15,103 nucleotides of DNA from JBBKXP01 sp038323615 (GCA_038323615.1 JBBQHC010000074.1:1-15103); one strand, 5' to 3'; counted from the first letter of the stretch, positions 1-7,000 are shown. Notes: generated by a model from the sequence alone, not told the origin. Numbers and translations: made by a program.

Positions 1-822
1 GGGGGCGCGGGCCTCGCGCAGCGCCGCAATCGCTCCCTCCATCCCGCCACCTGCGCAATAGATGCCGCGCAGGTCGGGGTTGCGATCCAGCAGGTCCAGC
101 GTCGCTTCGTAAGTCAATTGCCGGGTCTCAAGATTGACAAGAGTGTCGAGCATCTGCAACCCGACCCCGTGTTCGCGCATGTAACTGCGAAAGCCCGTTT
201 CACGCAGTTCGTGTCCGTGCCAGCGATAGCCGCCGACGAAAACGGCGACCTTGCCGGGGCCGGGGACGGCCATATGAATCATCGACGCGGCAATGCGCCC
301 GACCTTCATGTTATTGAGACCAATGTATAATAGTCGCTCGCCTTGGGCGAAATCGTTCATCATCGCGATGCAGGGCACGCCGCGCCGCTTCAGGTCGATG
401 ACCTTTTGGGTGATCGTGCTGTGACTGACGGCGGTGGCCGCAATCACGTCAACCTCGCCCGCCAGCCCTTCCATGCAGGCGGCGAAGTCGCCCGGCGACT
501 GGGATGGCGAAAACACGATCCGCGGGATCGCGCGGACCTGCAACGCTTCGCGGCAGGCGGTTTCGATCTGGGTGACAAGGTCGCGATAAAACGCCTGTCG
601 TTCCTTGTTCAGCACAAAGCCCAGTCGCACCACGGGTTTGTCGGCCTGCATCCGCTGGTGGATCAGCCCGGCAGCGTGATAGCCGATCTCACGCGCCGAC
701 TCGTAGACCTTGCGCGCGGTTTCCTCGCGCACCTTGGCGCGGCCGTTCAGCACCCGGTCAACGGTGGCGACGCTGACCTTGGCGCGGGCGGCGACGTCTT
801 GCACAGTCGGTCTGTGGCCCAT
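1..822 (-). CDS. LacI-family transcriptional regulator (C-terminus beyond window)
   Basis: This is a DNA-binding regulator with an N-terminal LacI helix-turn-helix followed by a periplasmic-binding-protein-like sensor domain. Read on the minus strand, the first residues (MGHRPTVQDVAARAKVS, then VATVDRVLNGR) are the typical LacI helix-turn-helix and hinge region, at about residues 5-55. From about residue 65 (VVRLGFVL) the sequence follows the sugar-binding sensor fold, including an IGLNN..VGRIAA stretch. The frame is open for exactly 274 codons to base 1, so the C-terminal part (roughly 60-70 residues in a usual family member) lies outside the window. The ATG at 822-820 is preceded on its strand by AGGGGG with a 4-base gap, a good ribosome binding site. 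It is divergent from the sulfatase-like gene, the normal arrangement for a local regulator, so the hydrolase or its substrate pathway is the likely target. The ligand cannot be read from the sequence; a sugar-like molecule is the family norm. Confidence 0.93.
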   Translation of the reverse strand, partial: MGHRPTVQDVAARAKVSVATVDRVLNGRAKVREETARKVYESAREIGYHAAGLIHQRMQADKPVVRLGFVLNKERQAFYRDLVTQIETACREALQVRAIPRIVFSPSQSPGDFAACMEGLAGEVDVIAATAVSHSTITQKVIDLKRRGVPCIAMMNDFAQGERLLYIGLNNMKVGRIAASMIHMAVPGPGKVAVFVGGYRWHGHELRETGFRSYMREHGVGLQMLDTLVNLETRQLTYEATLDLLDRNPDLRGIYCAGGGMEGAIAALREARAP

Positions 823-868
823 CGCACCCCCTGACGCATTCTTTGCATGACTTGCCCAAGGATGATGG

Positions 869-882
869 TTTTGCAATCAAAA
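869..882. promoter_or_regulatory. Inverted repeat in the lacI/sulfatase divergent gap, candidate operator
   Basis: The sequence TTTTG-CAAT-CAAAA is a perfect 5-bp inverted repeat with a 4-base spacer. A second, CTTG-CC-CAAG, lies at 851-860 and a third, AACC-C-GGTT, at 886-894. LacI-family proteins bind palindromes of about this size, usually close to their own promoter, and the 105-base divergent gap is the natural place for an operator. None has the classic central CG, and short palindromes arise by chance, so this is a candidate only. No convincing -35/-10 pair was found for either gene. Confidence 0.3.
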
Positions 883-927
883 TCGAACCCGGTTGACCGA
901 TCTGCGTTTCGGGTGCAGGTCAGGGCC

Positions 928-2520
928 ATGGCGCGTAACATCCTGTTCATCATGTGCGACCAGTTGCGCCACGATTACCTTGGCTGCACCGGGCATCCGC
1001 ATCTGACGACCCCGCATATCGACGCGCTGGCCGCCGATGGCACGCGGTTCAGTCGCGCCTATGTCCAGTCACCGATCTGTGGCCCGAGCCGGATGTCGAC
1101 CTATACGGGTCGCTATGTCCGCTCGCACGGTTCGCTGATGAACGGCTATCCGCTGCGACTGGGCGAGATGACGCTGGGCGATTATCTGCGTCCCTTGGGT
1201 GTGGACACGGTGCTGGTCGGCAAAACCCACATGCGCCCGGATCGCGAGGCCATGCAGCGTTACGGGCTGGACCCCGATACAGTGATCGGGGCGCGGCTGT
1301 CGGAATGCGGGTTCGATGCGTTCGAGCGGGACGACGGGCTGCACCCCGACAGCGGCTATGCCCGCGCCCCGGCCTATAACCGTGCAATGACCGCCAAGGG
1401 TTACGCGGGTGCAAACCCGTGGCACAGCGCCGCCAATTCCACGGACAAGGGCAGCGGCTGGTTCCTGCAAAATTCCGACCGCCCCGCCAAGGTGGCGGAG
1501 GCGGACAGCGAGACGCCCTATCTGACCCGCCGTTTCATGGATTTTGTCGACAGCCGCACGGACGATACCCCGTGGTGCTGCCATCTGTCGTTCATCAAGC
1601 CGCATTGGCCCTATGTCGTGCCCGCCCCCTATCACGCGATGTTTGGCCCCGATACGTGGTTGCCGCCGGTGCGGGACGAGGCCGAGCGCACCGATCCGCA
1701 CCCGGTCTACAAGGCGTTCATGGACCTGCGGGTCAGCCGCGCGTTCAACCGTGACGCGGTGCGCAACGCCGTGTTGCCGGCCTACATGGGCCTGATCAAG
1801 CAGATCGACGATCAGATCGGCCTGCTGTTTGCCTTCCTGCGCGAACGGGGTCTGTGGGACGACACGCTGATCGTATTCACCTCGGATCACGGCGATTATC
1901 TGGGTGACCATTGGCTGGGCGAAAAGGATCTGTTTCACGAGCCGGCAGTCAAGGTACCGCTGATCATCCGTGACCCGGATGCGCGGGCGCTGCGCGGGCA
2001 GGTCTGCGATGCCTTGGTCGAATCGATCGATCTGGCCCCGACATTCAACGCCTATTACGACGGCCCGGATCAGTCGCACCGGATGGAGGGGAAATCGCTG
2101 TTGCCGCTGCTGCGCGGCGAAATCCCGGCCGATTGGCGCGAGGTCGCGTTTTCCGAATACGATTATGTGCATCTGCCCGGCCGGGCCGCATTGGGCCGGA
2201 GCTTGCGCGATGCCAAGCTGATCATGGTCTGCGATACACGGTGGAAAATGATCCATTGCGAAGGGTTTCCGCCGATGCTGTTCGATCTGGAGGCCGACCC
2301 GCAGGAGTTGCGCGATCTGGGTCGCGATCCAGCGATGCAAGAGGTGCGCGACCGCCTGACCGCTGCGATCTTCGAATGGACGCGTCGCGAACGCCAGCGC
2401 GTCACGGTCAGCGACGCGCAGGTGGCCGCCAACACCGACCGCGCAGATGTGGCGGCGGGTATTTTGATCGGGTTCGCTGACGAGGCCGAACTGGCTGCCT
2501 ATCTGGCACAGGACGATTGA
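928..2520 (+). CDS. Formylglycine-dependent sulfatase / phosphonate monoester hydrolase-like enzyme
   Basis: This is a hydrolase of the alkaline phosphatase superfamily (530 aa) expected to cleave sulfate, phosphate or phosphonate mono/diesters. Visible active-site features: metal-ligand Asp11 in FIMCDQ; the sulfatase signature CGPSR at 51-55, whose Cys51 would be converted to formylglycine; GKTH at 98-101; His226 in KPHWPY; and Asp320-His321 in FTSDHGD. The C-terminal half (YDYVHLPG, PPMLFDLEADPQE, then a terminal Trp/Arg-rich helix) resembles rhizobial phosphonate monoester hydrolases more than arylsulfatases, whereas GKTH is the sulfatase form. There is no signal peptide, so it is probably cytoplasmic. 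I chose the ATG at 928 because it gives the family N-terminus MARNILF and has AGG/AGGG just upstream; an in-frame ATG at 847 would add 27 residues without homology and run through the regulatory gap. Substrate unknown; the divergent LacI regulator hints at induction by a small organic ester or sugar derivative. Confidence 0.88.
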   Translation: MARNILFIMCDQLRHDYLGCTGHPHLTTPHIDALAADGTRFSRAYVQSPICGPSRMSTYTGRYVRSHGSLMNGYPLRLGEMTLGDYLRPLGVDTVLVGKTHMRPDREAMQRYGLDPDTVIGARLSECGFDAFERDDGLHPDSGYARAPAYNRAMTAKGYAGANPWHSAANSTDKGSGWFLQNSDRPAKVAEADSETPYLTRRFMDFVDSRTDDTPWCCHLSFIKPHWPYVVPAPYHAMFGPDTWLPPVRDEAERTDPHPVYKAFMDLRVSRAFNRDAVRNAVLPAYMGLIKQIDDQIGLLFAFLRERGLWDDTLIVFTSDHGDYLGDHWLGEKDLFHEPAVKVPLIIRDPDARALRGQVCDALVESIDLAPTFNAYYDGPDQSHRMEGKSLLPLLRGEIPADWREVAFSEYDYVHLPGRAALGRSLRDAKLIMVCDTRWKMIHCEGFPPMLFDLEADPQELRDLGRDPAMQEVRDRLTAAIFEWTRRERQRVTVSDAQVAANTDRADVAAGILIGFADEAELAAYLAQDD

Positions 2521-2524
2521 CCGT

Positions 2525-2552
2525 TTAACTTTCGCGCCGGTCGCACTAGATA
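2525..2552 (+). promoter_or_regulatory. Weak candidate promoter for the ABC exporter pair
   Basis: A TTAACT -35-like box (2525-2530) and a TAGATA -10-like box (2547-2552) are separated by 16 bases, about 30 bases before the ATPase start. The -35 matches 4 of 6 and the -10 only 3 of 6 consensus bases. The location between the sulfatase stop and the next gene is right, but the match is poor. Confidence 0.25.
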
Positions 2553-2573
2553 GTCTCGCGAATAACGCGAAAG
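2529..2573 (+). repeat. Overlapping inverted repeats in the leader of the ABC exporter
   Basis: CTTTCGCG (2529-2536) is the exact reverse complement of CGCGAAAG (2566-2573), 29 bases apart. The 3' arm can also pair with the nearer TCGCG (2556-2560), leaving the 5-base loop AATAA. Two mutually exclusive hairpins are therefore possible in the 61-base gap, the 3' arm ending 8 bases before the ATPase start codon. It could be an operator or a leader structure; no U-tract follows, so it is not a standard terminator. Confidence 0.4.
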
Positions 2574-2581
2574 CATCCCAC

Positions 2582-3508
2582 ATGACTGTCATCGTTCGGG
2601 TCAAAGACCTGACAAAAACCTATTCAACCGGGTTCAAAGCCCTGAACAACGTCAGCCTTGATATTGCCGAAGGCGAGATTATCGCCTTGTTGGGCCCCAA
2701 CGGCGCGGGCAAAACGACGCTGATTTCGACGATCTGCGGGATCACGGTGCCGACCAGCGGAAAGATCACCGTGGGCGGACATGACGTGCAGACCGAGTTC
2801 CGCGCAGCGCGGGCGCTGATCGGGCTGGTGCCGCAGGAAATCAACCTTGAACCGTTTGAAACGGTCATGAACACCACTCGGTTTTCGCGTGGGTTGTTCG
2901 GCAAACCGCGCAATGATGCGTTTCTGGAAAAGGTGCTGGGCCAACTGTCTCTGCTCGATAAGCGCGACGCCAAGATCATGACCCTGTCAGGCGGCATGAA
3001 ACGCCGGGTCCTGATCGCCAAGGCGCTGGCACATGAACCCCGCGTTTTGTTTCTTGACGAACCCACCGCCGGGGTCGATGTCGAACTGCGCAAGGATATG
3101 TGGAAGGTCGTAGCCGCCCTCAAGGCGACAGGCGTCACGATCATTCTGACGACCCACTATATCGAGGAAGCCGAGGCGATTGCCGACCGGATCGGCATCA
3201 TCGCCAATGGCGAGATTCTGCTGGTGCAGAACAAGGCCGAGCTGATGGCGCAGATGGGCAAAAAGCAACTTCGGGTCGAACTGACCAAGGCGGTCGATAG
3301 GGTGCCTGACGCCCTGTCGCGTTACGGCCTGGAACGCGCCGACGATGGCCGCACGCTGGTCTTTACCTACAATACCAAGGCCGAACGCACGGGCATCACC
3401 ACCCTGCTGAACGATCTGCAAAAGGCCGGATTGCAGATGAAAGACCTGCAAACCCAGCAAAGCAGCCTCGAGGACATTTTTGTCGGGCTGGTCAAGGAAG
3501 CATCATGA
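2582..3508 (+). CDS. ABC transporter ATP-binding protein (YadG-like, ABC-2 exporter type)
   Basis: This is the ATPase subunit that powers an ABC-2-type exporter together with the permease encoded next. It is 308 aa with all nucleotide-binding motifs intact: Walker A GPNGAGKTT (38-46), Q-loop Gln85 (VPQE), signature LSGGMKRR (135-142), Walker B VLFLDEP (Asp159, catalytic Glu160), D-loop AGVD and switch His192 (TTHYIEEAE). The last ~90 residues form the usual accessory tail of this subfamily and end with SSLEDIFVGL, a common C-terminal motif of ABC-2 ATPases. The gene overlaps the permease by four bases (ATGA), so translation is probably coupled and the two act as one transporter at the inner membrane. 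It resembles the E. coli YadG/YadH pair, whose substrate is not settled; drug, lipid or polysaccharide export are family options. The ribosome binding site is weak (GAAAG). Confidence 0.93.
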   Translation: MTVIVRVKDLTKTYSTGFKALNNVSLDIAEGEIIALLGPNGAGKTTLISTICGITVPTSGKITVGGHDVQTEFRAARALIGLVPQEINLEPFETVMNTTRFSRGLFGKPRNDAFLEKVLGQLSLLDKRDAKIMTLSGGMKRRVLIAKALAHEPRVLFLDEPTAGVDVELRKDMWKVVAALKATGVTIILTTHYIEEAEAIADRIGIIANGEILLVQNKAELMAQMGKKQLRVELTKAVDRVPDALSRYGLERADDGRTLVFTYNTKAERTGITTLLNDLQKAGLQMKDLQTQQSSLEDIFVGLVKEAS

Positions 3509-4266
3509 ATTTCATCGCCGTCCAATCGATCTATCGCTATGAAATGACGCGGTTCTTTCGCACCGTAATGCAAAGCCTGCTGTCTCCGGTCATTTCGACC
3601 TCGCTGTATTTCGTGGTCTTCGGCGCCGCCATCGGCAGCCGGATCACCGAGGTCGAGGGGGTCAGTTACGGTGCCTTTATCGTCCCCGGTCTGATCATGC
3701 TGGCGGTGATGACCCAGGCCACGTCAAACGCATCGTTCGGCATCTATTTCCCGAAATTCATCGGCACGATCTACGAAGTGCTGTCGGCCCCGGTCAATTT
3801 CATCGAAATCACCATCGGTTATGTCGGGGCGGCGGCGACCAAGGCGTTGATCATCGGGCTGGTGATCCTTGCCACGTCGTTCCTGTTCGTCAATGTCCAG
3901 ATCGCGCATCCGTTGGCGATGCTGGCGTTTCTGGTGATGACCTGTCTCAGCTTTGCGTTGTTCGGGTTCATCATCGGCATCTGGGCCAAGAGCTTCGAAC
4001 AGTTGCAACTGATCCCGCTGCTGATCATCACGCCACTGGTTTTCCTTGGCGGTAGTTTCTATTCGACCACCATGTTGCCGCCGTTCTGGCAGGCCGTGAC
4101 CCTGTTCAACCCGGTGCATTACCTGATTTCCGGTTTCCGCTGGTCGTTTTTCGGCATAGCCGACGTGCCGGTGGGTATTTCGCTGATCGCTATCGCGGCG
4201 TTCATGGGTCTGTGTCTGGCGGCGATCTGGTGGATTTTCCGGACCGGCTGGCGGATTCGCCAGTAG
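3505..4266 (+). CDS. ABC-2 type transporter permease (YadH-like)
   Basis: This is the membrane subunit of the exporter whose ATPase is encoded immediately upstream. It is 253 aa, the usual length of single-domain ABC-2 permeases, with about six hydrophobic segments: roughly residues 20-45, 52-75, 100-128, 132-158, 162-185 and 222-247. The N-terminal amphipathic stretch (YRYEMTRFFRT) before the first segment, and the LIITPLVFLGGSFYS and FNPVHYLISGFRW stretches near the C-terminus, are characteristic of this permease family. The start ATG overlaps the ATPase stop (ATGA), which supports this start and translational coupling. Two half-transporter permeases and two ATPases would form the complete pump in the inner membrane. 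The substrate cannot be read from the sequence. Confidence 0.93.
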   Translation: MNFIAVQSIYRYEMTRFFRTVMQSLLSPVISTSLYFVVFGAAIGSRITEVEGVSYGAFIVPGLIMLAVMTQATSNASFGIYFPKFIGTIYEVLSAPVNFIEITIGYVGAAATKALIIGLVILATSFLFVNVQIAHPLAMLAFLVMTCLSFALFGFIIGIWAKSFEQLQLIPLLIITPLVFLGGSFYSTTMLPPFWQAVTLFNPVHYLISGFRWSFFGIADVPVGISLIAIAAFMGLCLAAIWWIFRTGWRIRQ

Positions 4267-4316
4267 GCTTGGCGCAAGGGTTGTCCATCGCTTGCCCCCG
4301 GCATACATGATTGCGC

Positions 4317-5111
4317 ATGAAGCACCTTATCCCCTTCGTCAAATCCGCCCCCGTGGTGTCGGTCATCCGCCTGCAAGGGGCCATCGCGAACGGGTCGCGG
4401 GGCATTGATGACCTCAGCCTTGGGCCGGTCATGGACAAGGCATTTACCAAAGGCAAACCCGCCGCCGTCGCGCTGGAAATCAACTGTCCCGGCGGGTCGC
4501 CCGTGCAGTCGTCGCTGATCGGGGCGCGGATCCGGCGACTGGCGGATCGCCACAAGGTGCCGGTTTTCGCGTTTGTCGAGGATGTTGCGGCATCGGGCGG
4601 CTACTGGCTCGCCTGCGCGGCGGACGAGATATTTGTCGATCCGTCATCGGTGATCGGATCAATCGGAGTGATTTCAGCCGGGTTTGGCGTGCAGGACGCA
4701 GTGGCGCGTTTTGGTGTCGAACGCCGGGTCCATACGGCGGGCAAATCCAAAAGCATGCTGGACCCGTTCCAGCCGGAAAAACCTGCGGACGTCAAGCGGC
4801 TCAAGGGCTGGCTGGACGATATTCACGGGTCGTTCATCGCCCAGGTCAAGGCGCGGCGCGGGGCCAAACTGGCGGACAACCCCGACATTTTCACGGGCGA
4901 GGTCTGGATCGGGCAAAAGGGCGTCGAACAGGGGCTGGCCGACGGCATCGGCCATCTGGTGCCGGTGATGCAGGCGCGGTTCGGTGACAAGGTCAAATTC
5001 CGCCGCTACGGCCCGCGCAAATCGCTGTTCCGCCGCTTTGGCGCGCAGATCGTCGACGATGCGTTCGCCGGGGTCGAGGAACGGGCGGCTTTCGCCCGGT
5101 TCGGCCTTTAG
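4317..5111 (+). CDS. S49 family serine peptidase (SppA-like, no membrane anchor)
   Basis: This is a Ser-Lys dyad peptidase of the SppA/S49 type, which degrade signal peptides and other short membrane-associated peptides. It is 264 aa. The substrate-groove motif NCPGGSPVQSS lies at about 56-66, the nucleophile is Ser93 in VAASGGYWLA, the GSIGVIS segment is at 104-110, and the general-base lysine lies in AGKSKSMLDP (Lys123 or Lys125, the latter by alignment with the usual position). It is the short single-domain form. There is no signal peptide or transmembrane helix, unlike E. coli SppA, so it should act in the cytosol, perhaps at the membrane face. I start at ATG 4317 because MKHLIPFVKSAPVV is the typical N-terminus; a TTG at 4311 would add two residues. 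No clear ribosome binding site is visible. The 53-residue membrane zinc-ribbon gene follows after only two bases. Confidence 0.9.
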   Translation: MKHLIPFVKSAPVVSVIRLQGAIANGSRGIDDLSLGPVMDKAFTKGKPAAVALEINCPGGSPVQSSLIGARIRRLADRHKVPVFAFVEDVAASGGYWLACAADEIFVDPSSVIGSIGVISAGFGVQDAVARFGVERRVHTAGKSKSMLDPFQPEKPADVKRLKGWLDDIHGSFIAQVKARRGAKLADNPDIFTGEVWIGQKGVEQGLADGIGHLVPVMQARFGDKVKFRRYGPRKSLFRRFGAQIVDDAFAGVEERAAFARFGL

Positions 5112-5113
5112 GC

Positions 5114-5275
5114 ATGATATTCAAGATCATTTCGCTGTTCATGATCGGCATGGCCGTGCTGGCGATTATCGGCCGGGTCCGGTTTCCGGGGCAGGACCGG
5201 CTGGCGGCAGCCAAATGTCCCGGTTGCGGTCGCTATCGGATCGGCAAGGGGCCGTGCAAATGCGGGCGCGCCTAG
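5114..5275 (+). CDS. 53-aa membrane-anchored zinc-ribbon microprotein
   Basis: This is a small open frame that fills exactly the space between the peptidase stop (5111) and the antiporter start. The translation begins MIFKIISLFMIGMAVLAIIG, a single hydrophobic helix at about residues 2-20. It continues with a basic linker (RVRFPGQDRLAAAK) and ends with a cysteine cluster, CPGCGRYRIGKGPCKCGRA, in which Cys35, Cys38, Cys48 and Cys50 are arranged CxxC-x9-CxC, a likely zinc-ribbon or rubredoxin-like knuckle. Positive charges after the helix predict a cytoplasmic C-terminus. The gene lies 2 bases after one gene and 1-7 bases before the next, strongly implying co-transcription. The organised helix-plus-Cys4 architecture makes a chance frame unlikely. 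Function unknown; it might be a partner or membrane anchor for the adjacent soluble peptidase or a modulator of the antiporter, but that is inference. Confidence 0.78.
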   Translation: MIFKIISLFMIGMAVLAIIGRVRFPGQDRLAAAKCPGCGRYRIGKGPCKCGRA

Positions 5276-5282
5276 GATGCTG

Positions 5283-6224
5283 ATGGACTGGGGCTATACG
5301 CTCCTCGGGCTGGCGATCCTGCTGCTGGCGGGCGATGCGCTGGTCAAAGGGGCGGTCAATCTGGCGTTGCGGGTCGGGATTCCGGCGCTGATCGTGTCGC
5401 TGACCGTGGTCGCCTTCGGCACTTCGGCCCCCGAATTGCTGATCTCGGTGCAGGCCATCGTGGAGGGTTTGCCCGGCCTTGCCATCGGCAACGTTGTCGG
5501 ATCCAACGTCGCAAATATCTTGCTGGTCCTGGGTATCCCCGCGCTGCTGGCGACGATGCACACCAGCGAATGTGATACCCGCGCCAGCTTTTTGCAGATG
5601 ATCGGCGCGACAGTGCTTTTCATCGGCTTGTGTTTCTTTGGCGTGCTGACGTGGATCAGCGGATTGATCTTGCTTGCGGCCCTTGCCGCGATGCTGATCC
5701 ACGCCATTGTCGAGGTGAAACGCCACCGGCGCGCCCAGTGCGCCGCCGTCGCAGATGTCGAGGGTGCCGATCCCGATATGCCCTGGGTCAAGATCACCCT
5801 GTTTCTGGTGCTTGGCCTGATCGGGCTGCCGCTGGGGGCGAATTTGCTGATCGACGGGGCCAGCGGAATCGCCCGCAGTTTCGGGATCAGTGAAACGGTG
5901 ATTGGCCTGACGCTGGTCGCTGTCGGCACCTCGCTGCCGGAACTGGCGACGACTGTCGTTGCCGCCCTGCGCCGACAGGCGGATGTTGCGTTGGGCAATG
6001 TTATCGGGTCGAATATGTTCAACCTGCTGGGGATCATGGGCGTCGCGACCTTGGTCGGCCCGGTGCCGATCGATCCGCAATTCCTGTCGTTCGATCTGTG
6101 GGTGATGCTGGGGGCCGCGCTGTTGTTGATTCCTTTCGTATTTCTGCGCCGGGACATTACCCGCGTCTGGGGCATCGGCCTGACGCTGGCCTATGTCGCC
6201 TATCTGCTGGCGGTGCTGGCATGA
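5283..6224 (+). CDS. CaCA-family calcium/sodium (cation) antiporter, YrbG-like
   Basis: This is an inner-membrane exchanger of the Ca2+/cation antiporter superfamily that exports Ca2+ (or a related cation) against Na+ or H+. It is 313 aa with about ten membrane segments arranged as two inverted halves. Both signature alpha repeats are intact: GTSAPELL (46-53) with GNVVGSN (69-75) in the first half, and GTSLPEL (215-221) with GNVIGSN (238-244) in the second. Glu51 and Glu220 are the expected cation-binding acidic residues. A hydrophilic cytoplasmic loop (VKRHRRAQCAAVADVEGADPDMP) separates the halves at about residues 142-164. I prefer ATG 5283 because AGGA ends five bases before it and MDWGYTLLGL fits the family; ATG 5277 would add two residues. 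The downstream SDR overlaps by four bases (ATGA). The specific ion and coupling ion cannot be told from sequence alone. Confidence 0.92.
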   Translation: MDWGYTLLGLAILLLAGDALVKGAVNLALRVGIPALIVSLTVVAFGTSAPELLISVQAIVEGLPGLAIGNVVGSNVANILLVLGIPALLATMHTSECDTRASFLQMIGATVLFIGLCFFGVLTWISGLILLAALAAMLIHAIVEVKRHRRAQCAAVADVEGADPDMPWVKITLFLVLGLIGLPLGANLLIDGASGIARSFGISETVIGLTLVAVGTSLPELATTVVAALRRQADVALGNVIGSNMFNLLGIMGVATLVGPVPIDPQFLSFDLWVMLGAALLLIPFVFLRRDITRVWGIGLTLAYVAYLLAVLA

Positions 6225-7000
6225 ACCGGGCGCTGGTCACGGGTGCGGGGGCGCGGTTGGGCCGGGCGATGGCGGTTTACCTTGCCGGGCGCGGCTATGA
6301 CGTGGCGGTGCATTATGCGACTTCGGCAGAGGGCGCCGAGGAAACCGCCGCGATGATCCGCGCCAAGGGGCGGCAGGCGATCACCTTGCAGGCCGATTTG
6401 CTGGACGAGGATGCGACACAGGCACTGGTGCCGGCGGCGATGGCGGGCCTTGGCGGGCCGATCACCTGTCTGGTCAACAATGCGTCGGTTTTTGAATATG
6501 ACCGGCTGAAGACGGCGACCCGCAAAAGCTGGGACAGACATTTGAACAGCAACCTGCGGGCGCCTTTCGTGCTGTTGCAGGCGGTCGCGGCGGCCTTGCC
6601 TGCCCCGGTCAACGACGACATGGGCGAACCTGTCGCGCCCGGTCTGGTCGTCAATATGATTGACCAGAAGGTGCGCAAACTGACGCCCGAATTCATGACC
6701 TATACGCTGGCCAAATCGGCGCTGTGGACGCTGACGCGTACGGCGGCACAGGCGCTGGGGCCACGTTGCCGGGTCAATGCGATCGGGCCGGGACCGACGT
6801 TGCAGGGGCACCGACAGTCCGACGCGCATTTCGCGGCACAGCGCAAGGCGACGATTTTGCAGCGCGGGGTCAACCCTGCCGACATCACGGCGGCGCTGGG
6901 ATATCTGCTGGATGCGTCCGCGGTGACGGGGCAGTTGATTTGCGTCGATGGCGGTCAACACCTCAACTGGCAAACCCCGGATGAACTGGGACTGAGCTAG
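6221..7000 (+). CDS. SDR-family pteridine reductase-like protein (FolM-type)
   Basis: This is a short-chain dehydrogenase/reductase (259 aa) expected to reduce a pterin (dihydromonapterin or dihydrofolate) with NADPH. The Rossmann glycine motif is TGAGARLGRAM (7-17), where the Arg after Ala is shared with pteridine reductases. LVNNAS (84-89) follows. The catalytic set is Asp148 (NMIDQK), Tyr161 and Lys165; classical SDRs have Ser 13 residues before the Tyr, whereas pteridine reductase PTR1 has Asp there, with the same Asp-Tyr-Lys spacing (181/194/198). GPGPTLQ (around 189-195) is also seen in that subgroup. This points to FolM/PTR1 activity rather than a generic SDR, but substrate specificity is inferred. 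I chose ATG 6221 because it overlaps the antiporter stop as ATGA and begins directly with MNRALVTGAG; the longer frame from 6098 adds residues with no SDR match. Confidence 0.85.
   Translation: MNRALVTGAGARLGRAMAVYLAGRGYDVAVHYATSAEGAEETAAMIRAKGRQAITLQADLLDEDATQALVPAAMAGLGGPITCLVNNASVFEYDRLKTATRKSWDRHLNSNLRAPFVLLQAVAAALPAPVNDDMGEPVAPGLVVNMIDQKVRKLTPEFMTYTLAKSALWTLTRTAAQALGPRCRVNAIGPGPTLQGHRQSDAHFAAQRKATILQRGVNPADITAALGYLLDASAVTGQLICVDGGQHLNWQTPDELGLS

Noticed and set aside
343..834. 163-codon plus-strand frame over the LacI-type gene
   Set aside because: The opposite strand encodes a continuous LacI-family protein with helix-turn-helix and ribosome binding site.
847..927. 27-residue N-terminal extension of the sulfatase-like protein
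   Set aside because: It has no family similarity and no ribosome binding site and runs through the divergent regulatory gap; ATG 928 fits better.
1069..2604. 511-codon open frame on the minus strand, opposite the sulfatase-like gene
   Set aside because: It is a high-GC shadow of a gene with clear motifs on the plus strand; its translation shows no recognisable domain and is rich in His, Gln and Arg as antisense frames are.
5166..6080. 304-codon open frame on the minus strand, opposite the antiporter
   Set aside because: Extremely Gln/Arg/Asp/His-rich shadow translation complementary to hydrophobic codons; the plus strand has both CaCA alpha repeats intact.
6098..6220. 41-residue N-terminal extension of the SDR
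   Set aside because: It overlaps the antiporter C-terminus by over 120 bases; the ATGA-coupled start at 6221 begins right at the Rossmann fold.
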